64,000 nucleotides of DNA from Metabacillus sp. KUDC1714 (GTDB taxonomy: Bacteria; Bacillota; Bacilli; Bacillales; Bacillaceae): the NCBI RefSeq assembly GCF_014217835.1, contig NZ_CP055263.1, forward strand, positions 5,459,501 to 5,523,500. The letters run 5' to 3'. Below are positions 9,004-17,645 of the stretch, one piece after another. The notes beneath the pieces were generated by a model. That model made no database searches, was not told the origin of the DNA, and was given only the letters and a program-made list of their open reading frames with translations. The stretch's first letter is position 1; each line of letters begins with the position of its first letter. The position numbers and the translations under genes are program-made.

Positions 9004-9639
9004 CTATTTTTGGAGAGGGATCACTTCTTGCTTTTTCTCAATTTTTGAAAAGGCGAGAAGTGCAGACCACATAATGACAAATGCGGGGATGCTTCCGCAA
9101 AAAATTGGAATTAATCCAGGAATGGTTATCATTAAGAAATAAATTGCTACTATCCCAATTACCATCATGATCGTTGATAATGGGTGTAAAATCATAATAA
9201 TAAATGAGTTTTTTATTGCCTGAAAAATCTTCGTTTCATAATGGACAATGACGGGGAAAAAATAAAATGATGTTAAGACATACCCAAAAAAGATCATTAA
9301 CAATGGAAAATAAATTAGCCTTATCAATCCATTTGCTTCCCTAACAATAGAAAGGTCAAAATACAAAATATATCCAACAACAAACATTATGATTCCTATT
9401 AGATTGCTTATCTTGAACTCTTTCTTATATGAGGTTAGAAAAGTTTTAAAAACAGGGATATCTGTTTCCCCCATAATTAACTTTCGAATCACTGCAAGCA
9501 TAGCTGTGGTTGCTGGAAAAAAACCGAAAACGATTAATCCAACAAGTGTAAATAAAATCCATAATAAGTTTACATATGCTAGTTTCATAATCCATTCTGA
9601 TATTTTATAAAAGCCACCTACTAATCCATTCATTTGCAT
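9004..9639 (-). CDS. yesL: DUF624 membrane protein (YesL-like)
   Basis: 211 residues with about five hydrophobic transmembrane segments (e.g. ~22-45, ~75-95, ~103-130, ~150-172, ~175-198). The N-terminal block NGLVGGFYKISEWIMKLAYVNLLWILF is the usual beginning of DUF624 proteins, which are found in Bacillus polysaccharide-utilisation loci such as yesLM in B. subtilis. Biochemical function is unknown. The ATG at 9639 has an AGGAGA site. It lies 100 bases downstream of the deacetylase gene in the same direction. The name rests on the family and its location in a rhamnogalacturonan locus. Confidence 0.8.
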   Translation of the reverse strand: MQMNGLVGGFYKISEWIMKLAYVNLLWILFTLVGLIVFGFFPATTAMLAVIRKLIMGETDIPVFKTFLTSYKKEFKISNLIGIIMFVVGYILYFDLSIVREANGLIRLIYFPLLMIFFGYVLTSFYFFPVIVHYETKIFQAIKNSFIIMILHPLSTIMMVIGIVAIYFLMITIPGLIPIFCGSIPAFVIMWSALLAFSKIEKKQEVIPLQK

Positions 9640-9738
9640 TTATATCTTCTCCTATCAACTTGTCTCATTACAAAAGACGTTATAAAAAACGAAATATCAA
9701 ATTTTTAAAGTTTGTAGTCTATTTAAATTCAAATGTTT

Positions 9739-10539
9739 TTATATTAAAGCCACTTGACTTCCACCAGGTACATTCACTATGTTGCCATCAATACTAAGCC
9801 AAACAGACAAAACTGATGGATTATAGACAAATTGACTATCTGCAGAAAATTTTAGGTTTTGAAACGCCTTCATATAGTCAACAATTTCAATATTTGTTGC
9901 ATACCAAAAATCATTTCGATTGCCGACAAATTGACAAAAACTTTCGATTAGTTCCCAGTTTTGGTCATTGTCAAACTCATAGCTATGTCCCCATACATAC
10001 ATCATGTATAGGTATTGTTTTTTCTGAAGGTTTATAAAATCTTCTGCGAGTTTCATTAAATTCTTATTGTGATGGCAGGTTGGATTCCATTCAAAAAAAT
10101 CATCAGGCATTGAAAAATCGCCTGTTGAATGTACTGTCCTACCATACTCTATACCGAGATATGGCAAAACCTCTTTAATAAGACGATTGAAAGAACCATT
10201 CGGATAGGACAACCCTCTAACTGGATACTCGACTATTCTCTCTAAACCTTTACGATCGTCGATTATTTCCTCAACTAATTGTTCTTTTGGTGATCTTGCA
10301 ATTGTTGGATGTGTAACGGTATGGGCAGAAACCTCGTGCCCATCGTACAACTCTATTATTTCCTCCTGTGAGATGCGATCTCCAACCCCTAATAACCCTG
10401 AATTAATATGGAATGTTCCCTTTATCCCATATTGATTTAAGATGTCTACTAATTTCCTATCAGCTGCTCTTCCATCATCATAGCTTAAAGTTAATACTTT
10501 ATGTTTTCCTTCAGGAAATGCTAACATTACTTTTGGCAT
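9739..10539 (-). CDS. NodB-type polysaccharide deacetylase, no signal peptide
   Basis: 266 residues. The NodB domain begins close to the N-terminus with motif 1 LSYDDG (Asp21, Asp22) and motif 2 HTVTH (His73, His77), the metal-binding triad of carbohydrate esterase family 4. No signal peptide or membrane segment is visible, so a cytoplasmic enzyme is inferred. The gene lies 25 bases downstream of the yesU-like gene and upstream of yesL, inside the pectin locus, and begins at ATG 10539 after AAGGAGAG. CE4 enzymes usually act on N- or O-acetylated glycans; here the probable substrate is an imported acetylated pectin oligosaccharide, which is inference from position only. Confidence 0.85.
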   Translation of the reverse strand: MPKVMLAFPEGKHKVLTLSYDDGRAADRKLVDILNQYGIKGTFHINSGLLGVGDRISQEEIIELYDGHEVSAHTVTHPTIARSPKEQLVEEIIDDRKGLERIVEYPVRGLSYPNGSFNRLIKEVLPYLGIEYGRTVHSTGDFSMPDDFFEWNPTCHHNKNLMKLAEDFINLQKKQYLYMMYVWGHSYEFDNDQNWELIESFCQFVGNRNDFWYATNIEIVDYMKAFQNLKFSADSQFVYNPSVLSVWLSIDGNIVNVPGGSQVALI

Positions 10540-10564
10540 TCTATTTTTCTCTCCTTTTGTGCAT

Positions 10565-11279
10565 TCATTTCAACTTATTTAGTTTAGACAAAATTGCCTC
10601 ATGCACTTGAAAATTACGGTAAGCTGCCTTCATCGGAGCCATTTGTCGAAACCCAATTTTCCCTCCAGATAATATGCTTCCATATTCGGTTCCATCATCT
10701 ACCCATTCTAATACCGGTAATTGATTGATCGTAAATTGAACGATTCCTTCATATTTAATTAGCTTCATTTTATATGGTGGTATTGCATCCTCAACAGGGG
10801 GCAAGGGATCAGCTCCAATAGCTGCTAAATGAAAGCCATAGCTTTTTCGTAAATTACAAGTTCGAAATGCTCTTTCATCAGCATGTTTATGTCGAAAATA
10901 GGATAAATGCAAAGTATTAATTGCTCCTGAATGATATTCAGGGTACCTACCGTTTCTTTTAGGAAGCTTAGGACTGAACAAATCTTCACCATTACGTCCT
11001 GTTGCAGCAAAAAATAGCATACAAAGACCAGGTTCCCTTATCGGATAAAATTCCCATTCGATTATCACTTTATCTGGAAAGTTAATTGGGCACCAAAATA
11101 CCCAATGAGAATTATCTCCATGTACTGATGGATCTAATTTATTTTCTAATTGGAGACGATTTTCTTCAAAACTAACTTTTGCTTCACCTTCTATTAACCA
11201 ATCAGCAATATCATTCGTTGATGACAATGAATTTAAATATAGTCTTTTTCCTCTCTCAAATAAATAGCTGTGCATCATC
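10565..11279 (-). CDS. yesU: DUF1961 protein (YesU-like)
   Basis: The start is placed at ATG 11279, nine bases after GGAGG (11289-11293); a longer reading to 11305 would put the ribosome site inside the gene. About 237 residues, predicted beta-rich, resembling the DUF1961 jelly-roll proteins represented by B. subtilis YesU. Visible family features are VIIEWEFYPIREPGLCMLFF, the HSGAINTLHLSYFRHK block and GGKIGFRQMAPMKAAYRNF near the C-terminus. No signal peptide. The reaction is not known. It lies between the AraC regulator and the deacetylase in one direction, in keeping with the yesS-yesT-yesU neighbourhood of B. subtilis. Confidence 0.82.
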
Positions 11280-11357
11280 AAACAGTTTCCTCCAATCCTA
11301 CTCATTTTAAGTGGTCACAAACCTAGTAATCTATCAAAAATATAGACTACAAACAAC

Positions 11358-13721
11358 CTAACTGTCCTTTTCTATTTCCAGCAACTCTTTTTCTTGATGC
11401 AATTTTCGATATTGGCTTGGAGGTATACCCATCTGCTTTTTAAATATTCGATTAAAATAGCTATGACGATAACCAACCGTTTCAGCAATATCATTTATTT
11501 TCATCGTGGAATGTAACAGTAATTCCTTTGCTTTTTGAATCCTTATATCTGTTAAATAATCAATGAAATTAATCCCGACAATTAATTTGAAAGCCTTACT
11601 TAGAGAGTAAGGGCTTGTACCAGCTTCCTCTGCACAACTATCTAAAGAAATGTCATTCATATAATTTTCTTGGATCAATAAAACAACTTTTTCTACGATT
11701 CTTTTTAATTCCATATTCATTCTGCCTTCAAGTCTCTGATTAAAAGGTAGGATGATCGATTCTATAAACCACTTTGTGAAGCTTTCAATTGTATGGACCT
11801 GTGTAAGCTCCTCAAACATATCTTTACCATTATATAAATCATGCGGATGGATGCCTGCATGTAAAATTTCATGCTGGATACTGCTATACAATTGCCTTAT
11901 TCCCTGTTGAATATTAATCTCATTTCTGCCATTCTCAGCAAGTTCTTCCAAAAACTGATGAATTAATTTTTCAATTCCTTCGATATGCCCCATTCTAATC
12001 GTTTGAATTATTTCTTTTTCAACTGCAAAGGGATAGCGAAAACTATTTATATCCTTTAAAGAACTCATTTCCTTAAGATCGATGATCTGATTTTTATTTT
12101 CAAAGATTCGAAGACGTTTCCACTTTTCCATTTCTTCAAAAAGATAATGGACTTTTTTGATGCTATTTGTAGATTCGCTAATTGACACAATTACTTGCAA
12201 GTTAATAATTTCATTCACTGCATCCATTACCTTATTAGCAAAGCGTTGAATATCTTCATTAATCATCGTTCCAGATGGATAAACCACTAATAAACCAACT
12301 GAAAGATCAGGGAATTTGATCACATTATATTGTTCAAAAATCTCATTAGCTAACTCTTCCATAATATTTGCAGTTAAAAAGGTGACAAGACTTTCATCAT
12401 TATTTGAAAAACGATCTTTTGATTCAAACAATCCTGTTAGTTTAACATCTAGAGCAATATATTGATGATTTTCAACTACCCATCCATAACTTTTCATTCG
12501 CTTTACTAAATCTTCTTCTTTATAATGAGAAAAATATCCTTGAACAAGCTGCACAACAAAGCTATTCTTTATTTCTGTCACCTGTTCTGATAAACGATTT
12601 TGTAATAAATGACTCCTTTGTGATAGTTCTTCCCATTGTTGTTCAATTAATAAAAATTCATCTTTTCCAGTAGGTTTCCATTTTCCAGTTGTTTCGTTCA
12701 TCAATTTACTCATTAAATTTCTAATTGGTGTATAGATCTGATAAGATGCAAACCAAGACATAATAATAGCTAAAATAAGAGCTAATGCACTAATAATTAA
12801 TATGATTCTCGAAACAATAACGAGTGGTGCCGTAATTGATGACATAGGCGCTGCTGATACATATTTCCAATCTGAATCAACTCTATTTAAATGACCTAAA
12901 GAGACCGAATAGATTTGTTTATTAAAAGTAAATTGAAACGATTCTTTATCTTCATCATGTTTTGTTATCTCTCTTTTTAAAGCGCTTACAAACAGTTGGT
13001 CATTAGTGTTATCTGCTGAAAGTATGACCTGATTATCACCGTTCAAAATAAATGTAGCGCCTTTTCCATAGGGTGTTAGTGTTTTTAATAAATCAAGTGC
13101 TTTCTCTCTATTAATGGTAATTATAATAGAACCAAAAGGATGTTTACTAGCTGCAGGGATCGTATGAATTAAAGCTAAACTTGATTCATTTTGATCTTTT
13201 CCAGGATAATGACCCCAATAGATGTTTCCATTCTCTAAAGTCTGGTGAAATTTGCTGATTTCCTTTTCCTTTAAAAGTTGATATTCAGAATTAAAGAGGA
13301 TATTTTTTTCTCCTTCTAAATAAAGGTCAACATCTTTAATAAGAGGATGTGTTCCTTGTAAACGCACTAATGTTTTTGAAATATCATATGATTCTGTAAA
13401 TTGTTTAACAAGATCTATGCTTCTTAATGATTCTCCAAATCGAGGTTCGATCGCCCAACGCGATGCGGAATACTCCAAATTCCTAAATTGTTCATCAATA
13501 TTTTTTGCTCTTTGTACAATTTGATCTCCATGAAGTTTACGAAGCTCGTCCTCCACTGCACCAACAGCAAGCCAATAAATAAGAACTCCGGTAATTAATC
13601 CTGGAATACTGGCAATAAGCAAAATAAGGATAAAATTTTTCTGATAATGACTAACGGTCCAATTGATTTTTTTTAGATGGTTGCCTACACTCCTTACCCC
13701 AATAAAATCCCCCCTAATCAA
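11358..13721 (-). CDS. yesS: Membrane-anchored AraC-family regulator with extracellular sensor (YesS-like)
   Basis: Up to 787 residues. A transmembrane helix (~28-50), an extracellular Cache-like sensor region (~50-300) and a second membrane helix (~302-325) are followed by a cytoplasmic linker and a C-terminal AraC DNA-binding domain (~685-780) with two helix-turn-helices (CAEEAGTSPYSLSKAFK and DIAETVGYRHSYFNRIFKK). YesS is the activator of the B. subtilis rhamnogalacturonan genes; the same role is inferred here from architecture and location. The start is uncertain: the TTG at 13721 has no clear ribosome site, while AGGGGGG lies inside the first codons. A cre-like sequence lies just upstream at 13772. 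Confidence 0.88.
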   Translation of the reverse strand: MIRGDFIGVRSVGNHLKKINWTVSHYQKNFILILLIASIPGLITGVLIYWLAVGAVEDELRKLHGDQIVQRAKNIDEQFRNLEYSASRWAIEPRFGESLRSIDLVKQFTESYDISKTLVRLQGTHPLIKDVDLYLEGEKNILFNSEYQLLKEKEISKFHQTLENGNIYWGHYPGKDQNESSLALIHTIPAASKHPFGSIIITINREKALDLLKTLTPYGKGATFILNGDNQVILSADNTNDQLFVSALKREITKHDEDKESFQFTFNKQIYSVSLGHLNRVDSDWKYVSAAPMSSITAPLVIVSRIILIISALALILAIIMSWFASYQIYTPIRNLMSKLMNETTGKWKPTGKDEFLLIEQQWEELSQRSHLLQNRLSEQVTEIKNSFVVQLVQGYFSHYKEEDLVKRMKSYGWVVENHQYIALDVKLTGLFESKDRFSNNDESLVTFLTANIMEELANEIFEQYNVIKFPDLSVGLLVVYPSGTMINEDIQRFANKVMDAVNEIINLQVIVSISESTNSIKKVHYLFEEMEKWKRLRIFENKNQIIDLKEMSSLKDINSFRYPFAVEKEIIQTIRMGHIEGIEKLIHQFLEELAENGRNEINIQQGIRQLYSSIQHEILHAGIHPHDLYNGKDMFEELTQVHTIESFTKWFIESIILPFNQRLEGRMNMELKRIVEKVVLLIQENYMNDISLDSCAEEAGTSPYSLSKAFKLIVGINFIDYLTDIRIQKAKELLLHSTMKINDIAETVGYRHSYFNRIFKKQMGIPPSQYRKLHQEKELLEIEKDS

Positions 13722-13771
13722 ACATAAAACAACATTTATTTAGTCTATTATGTCACATTTCAATCATAAAA

Positions 13772-13785
13772 AGAAAGCGGTTTAT
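13772..13785 (-). promoter_or_regulatory. Possible cre site upstream of the AraC regulator
   Basis: The minus strand reads ATAAACCGCTTTCT, which keeps the central CGCTTTC of the cre consensus but has mismatches in the left arm. It lies about 50 bases before the start and upstream of a CATAAT -10-like hexamer. Weaker than the site at 8621. Confidence 0.35.
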
Positions 13786-13815
13786 TAAAAATGATCCAAT
13801 CTTATCACTACATAT

Positions 13816-13850
13816 GAAAGGACAATTTACTAACCATAAATTGTCCTTTC
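13816..13850 (-). terminator. Terminator after the ABC permease operon
   Basis: GAAAGGACAATTTA pairs with TAAATTGTCCTTTC, a 14-bp perfect stem with a 7-base loop, six bases past the permease stop. On the minus strand it separates importer genes from the yesS promoter. Confidence 0.75.
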
Positions 13851-13856
13851 TTTCAA

Positions 13857-14747
13857 TTATCCTTTTACAGATCCTAATAACATTCCTTTTGCAAAATGCT
13901 TCTGAAGGAATGGGTATATGATCAAGATCGGTAATGTTGCCACGACAACGACAGCAAGTTTCAATGATTGCTCTGGGGGTTCAACATATTCAGCACCCAT
14001 TGAGGTCGGATCGTTTAACATCGTTTGTGAAAGGAGAATAATTTGTTGAAGCAATACTTGAACAGGCCATTTCGTATTGTCATTGATGTATAATAATGCA
14101 CTAAAGAAATCATTCCAAATAGCTACGGCATAAAAGAGCGCAAAGGTTGCAAGCACTGGTTTTGATAATGGAAGCATAATTCTCCAGAAGATCCCAAATT
14201 CAGTACAACCATCAATTTTAGCTGACTCTTCTAATTCTAATGGAATATTTTGAAAAAATGTTTTGACAATAATTAAATTAAACGGATTGATCGCTAAAGG
14301 CAATATCAATGCCCAATAGGAATCCAATAATCCCAATGATTTTACCACTAAATAGGTAGGGATCATGCCTCCGCCAAATAACATTGAAAATATAATGAGA
14401 TTCATAATTGTACTACGTCCCATTAAATGTTTTCTTGAAAGTGGATAAGCCATCGTAAAGGTAAAAAAGAGACATACAAGTGTTCCTACCAATGTTACAC
14501 CAATCGATACTAAAATACTGCGTGTAAATGTACCTGTGGAAAATATATATTTATAGGATTCTAATGAAAATGTTTCAGGAATGATAAAAAAGCTTCTTCT
14601 TGTTAATTCAGCCTCTGTAGCAAATGATCCAGCAATAATATATAAGAATGGACAAACCATCAACAATGCGATTATTCCTAAAAAAATAAAGTTAAATACA
14701 TCAAATACTCTTCCTGCTGGAGTATTGTGCATTTTTGGCATCGCCAT
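13857..14747 (-). CDS. Carbohydrate ABC transporter permease (LplC/YtcP type)
   Basis: 296 residues with six hydrophobic segments. The cytoplasmic EAA loop is recognisable as LELEESAKIDGCTEFGIFWRIMLPLSKP (~183-210), with EESAKIDG in the consensus position that contacts the ATPase. This is the second permease of a CUT1-type importer and matches the LplC/YtcP subgroup. It starts at ATG 14747 after AGGAGGTG, 30 bases downstream of the first permease. The locus encodes no ATPase; in Bacillus such importers use the shared MsmX ATPase, which is the likely energy source here (inference). Confidence 0.92.
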   Translation of the reverse strand: MAMPKMHNTPAGRVFDVFNFIFLGIIALLMVCPFLYIIAGSFATEAELTRRSFFIIPETFSLESYKYIFSTGTFTRSILVSIGVTLVGTLVCLFFTFTMAYPLSRKHLMGRSTIMNLIIFSMLFGGGMIPTYLVVKSLGLLDSYWALILPLAINPFNLIIVKTFFQNIPLELEESAKIDGCTEFGIFWRIMLPLSKPVLATFALFYAVAIWNDFFSALLYINDNTKWPVQVLLQQIILLSQTMLNDPTSMGAEYVEPPEQSLKLAVVVVATLPILIIYPFLQKHFAKGMLLGSVKG

Positions 14748-14777
14748 TTGTAAGCACCTCCTCTAAGTTTAAACCTA

Positions 14778-15761
14778 CTAAAAGATCCCTTCTTGTCCCA
14801 ATTTCTTCGCAAGCTTGTTTGCACCTAAAACAAGAATGATGCCGACGACTGATTTAAACAAGCCTACTGCTGTACTATAACTATATGCACCTTGTGTAAT
14901 CCCCACAAAGTAGACATACGTATCAAATACATCAGCAACACTTCGATTTAATGAATTCGACATTAAGAAAATTTGTTGAAACCCTGTATCAAGGAAGTTT
15001 CCAAGTCGCAATATAAGTAAAACTACAATTGTACTTCTAACAGCTGGAAGGGTGACATGCCACAATCTTCGAAATCGTCCTGCTCCGTCTACAATCGCTG
15101 CTTCGTACTGTTCTTGGTCAACAGAAGCTAAGGCTGCTAAGAAAATTACAGTGCCCCAACCTGTTTCTTTCCAAATGATTTGTCCCATAATTAATGGACG
15201 AAACCACTCAGGGGAGGATAAGAAATTAATTTCCTTTCCATAGAAATAAGAAACGATTTCATTCATTACCCCACCACTTGTAGTAAAAAAGATATACGTA
15301 ATACTTGCAATAATGACCCATGACATAAAATGGGGTACATATATAAATGTTTGTACAGTTCTTTTATACGAATTAATTCTTAATTCATTTAATAAAAGTG
15401 ATAAGATTATTGGAGCTGGAAAGAAGAATACTAAATCTAATACTGCTAGAATAAAGGTATTTCTTAATAATCTAAAAAAATCTGGGTTTTGAAAAAAGTC
15501 TATAAAATTTTCAAATCCAACCCACTCGCTACCAAAAACGCCTTTAAAAGGAGAATAATCTTGAAAGGCGATGACTATGCCCCACATTGGTGCATATTTA
15601 AAAATAAGGAAATATAGAATCCCAGGAACTAATAATAGATACAACCATCTATCCCTTTTCAAGCGTTGTAGTTTTGTAATTGTTGTTGTTTGTTTTTCAC
15701 TCAATAAAGGCGTTGAGTGACTGAAATCCTGTTTAACATTTTGAGTTTTTAAAAAAGCCAC
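14778..15761 (-). CDS. Carbohydrate ABC transporter permease (LplB/YteP type)
   Basis: The start is placed at GTG 15761, five bases after a GGGAG site; a longer reading to ATG 15791 contains this site within its codons. About 327 residues with six membrane segments after a cytoplasmic N-terminus. The EAA loop is EQYEAAIVDGAGRFRRLWHVTLP (~212-234). The block LYLLLVPGILYFLIFKYAPMWG is typical of LplB/YteP permeases paired with large LplA/YtcQ-type binding proteins, exactly as here. It is the first permease, downstream of the binding-protein gene and a hairpin. The substrate is inferred to be rhamnogalacturonan oligosaccharides. Confidence 0.92.
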   Translation of the reverse strand: MAFLKTQNVKQDFSHSTPLLSEKQTTTITKLQRLKRDRWLYLLLVPGILYFLIFKYAPMWGIVIAFQDYSPFKGVFGSEWVGFENFIDFFQNPDFFRLLRNTFILAVLDLVFFFPAPIILSLLLNELRINSYKRTVQTFIYVPHFMSWVIIASITYIFFTTSGGVMNEIVSYFYGKEINFLSSPEWFRPLIMGQIIWKETGWGTVIFLAALASVDQEQYEAAIVDGAGRFRRLWHVTLPAVRSTIVVLLILRLGNFLDTGFQQIFLMSNSLNRSVADVFDTYVYFVGITQGAYSYSTAVGLFKSVVGIILVLGANKLAKKLGQEGIF

Positions 15762-15805
15762 TTTCGCTCCCTTCCCTTCTTTGAAGTACAATTATTTTTT
15801 GATTA

Positions 15806-15856
15806 AAGTCTATCTCAAAAGGGGCTGACCCTTTGATTTTGAGACAGACTTTTTTG
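15806..15856 (-). terminator. Intra-operon hairpin between binding protein and permeases
   Basis: AAGTCTATCTCAAAA pairs with TTTTGAGACAGACTT around a loop containing GGGGCTGACCCTTTGA. It lies just after the binding-protein stop. Such a hairpin commonly lowers downstream permease expression relative to the binding protein; its best T run is on the plus strand. Confidence 0.6.
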
Positions 15857-15862
15857 GAATTG

Positions 15863-17386
15863 TCAGTTTACCTCTTTATATAATTGATTTATTTCATCAA
15901 TATAATCGTCTCCGCCAGTACTACGCCATAATTCAATTGCGTCTTTAAATCCTGCTTCATCAATTTGACCAACGATAAATTTAATTTTTGCATCATTGAT
16001 AATATTGTCTAATTGCTGACCCTTTTGAGCGTAAACCTCGGAAACGAGTGCTTCAGCAGGGTTTGGTACAACAATTTCTTCATTTTCCGTCTTAACGATT
16101 TCTTCTTTTTCTAACAAAGGAGTTTGTTCTGCCTGAATAAATCGATTCTCAGGTATTCCCGTCTGAAATTGATTCAAATCTGTGAACTCGTTAATAAGAG
16201 CTTCATCATTTTCCGTAAGTTCAACTAAATTACCATCTTTTAACTCGTAATGACGTCCCTCTAAGCCATTGTAGGCTAATGTTTGAGCTTCTGCTTCACT
16301 TAGCTTATCTATAAAAGCTAAAACTTTCTTCAGCTCTTCCTCTGTTTTTACGCTGGATTTAGGAATGGCAAGCATACCTGAATATCCAGATGTAGGTAAA
16401 TTGTGTAGACCTGTTGGACCTTCAACAGCACCAATAACATCAATTGGCTCTTTTAAGTTCGGATTTGCTGCAATCATATCTTCTTCTGCACGATGGGCAC
16501 GGTCCACGACATCGACGATCACACCTGCTTGTCCATTCAGAAGCGGGTCACCCCATTTTAGCGGATCCATTACCGCAAAATCCTCATTGATCAATCCTTC
16601 ATCATAGAGCTTTTTAAAGAACTTTAACGCGTTTAAATATTCCTCTGTCATAAAATCAGGCTGCAGGTTACCATCTGCGTCTTCGCCCCACTTATTTGGA
16701 GCTCCAAACCAAGTTTGCATGATATCCCATGGACCTGTGTATTTTGAAACAACCATACCGTAAGTATCATCTTTTCCATTTCCATCTGGATCATTCTCTG
16801 TGAACGCTTTCAATACATTGTAAAAATCATCGATTGTTTTCGGGGTTTTTAAACCAACATTTTCCAACCAGTCTTTTCTAAATGTAATACCGTTTCTTCC
16901 TAATGGTCGACTACGATAGATACCGTAAATCTTTCCACCTATGGAGCTATTGTTTAATGTAATTTCATTTGCTTGACTTAAATTAGGATAATCCTTAAGA
17001 TATGGCCCAAGTTCCCAAAAAGCCCCATCCTCAACTGCACTTATGAAACTAGGTATCTTTGACGGAATCATCATAATATCCGGTAGCTCTCCAGATGCTA
17101 ATGTAATATTTAATTTGTCAGAATACGAGCTATTAAGAACCCAATTTACTTTTATATCTGTTTCCATAAATTTTTCAAGTTCTTTAAATACTGGACTATC
17201 TTCACCTGGTGGTTCTGGCGAATATGCCGTTGTCATAATTGATATAGTATTATTTGATTCGCTTTTTCCGGATTCTTTACTAGTTTTTTCTGAATTACTA
17301 CATGCTACTAATGATGAAGAAAGAAGCATTGTTGAAAGTAATGGAAGGACAATTTTTTTACTTAATTCTTTTTTACTTTTACCCAT
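15863..17386 (-). CDS. Extracellular sugar-binding lipoprotein (LplA/YtcQ type)
   Basis: 507 residues. A lipoprotein signal ends at Cys29 (lipobox-like LVAC), followed by a Ser/Lys-rich linker and a large periplasmic-binding-fold domain. Internal blocks include DDTYGMVVSKYTGPW and the C-terminal FKDAIELWRSTGGDDYIDEINQLYKEV, characteristic of the ~500-residue LplA/YtcQ group. It captures oligosaccharides outside the membrane and hands them to the two permeases encoded downstream. The ATG at 17386 follows a GGGGGC stretch. The 260-base gap before it probably contains the importer promoter. The proposed ligand is unsaturated rhamnogalacturonan oligosaccharides, inferred from its neighbours. Confidence 0.9.
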   Translation of the reverse strand: MGKSKKELSKKIVLPLLSTMLLSSSLVACSNSEKTSKESGKSESNNTISIMTTAYSPEPPGEDSPVFKELEKFMETDIKVNWVLNSSYSDKLNITLASGELPDIMMIPSKIPSFISAVEDGAFWELGPYLKDYPNLSQANEITLNNSSIGGKIYGIYRSRPLGRNGITFRKDWLENVGLKTPKTIDDFYNVLKAFTENDPDGNGKDDTYGMVVSKYTGPWDIMQTWFGAPNKWGEDADGNLQPDFMTEEYLNALKFFKKLYDEGLINEDFAVMDPLKWGDPLLNGQAGVIVDVVDRAHRAEEDMIAANPNLKEPIDVIGAVEGPTGLHNLPTSGYSGMLAIPKSSVKTEEELKKVLAFIDKLSEAEAQTLAYNGLEGRHYELKDGNLVELTENDEALINEFTDLNQFQTGIPENRFIQAEQTPLLEKEEIVKTENEEIVVPNPAEALVSEVYAQKGQQLDNIINDAKIKFIVGQIDEAGFKDAIELWRSTGGDDYIDEINQLYKEVN

Positions 17387-17645
17387 TTAAAATCCAGCCC
17401 CCTGTATTATAATGATTTTTTATTTAGATACAATCCATCACTGTTGTGATCGGTTTGACCTCTACCTTTACATTAATTCGATTCTTTTTTTCTAACAATT
17501 ATCATTTTTTGTTTTCTTTAAAACCCTTGTAAATACTGCATTTCCCCTGTGGTTTTCTACTTTTTTGTCTAGGTAATACTTTCTTGTAAGATGAAATTTT
17601 GGTTAGTTTAAGGTCAGTTACTATGTCATTATTTATCCAATACAT

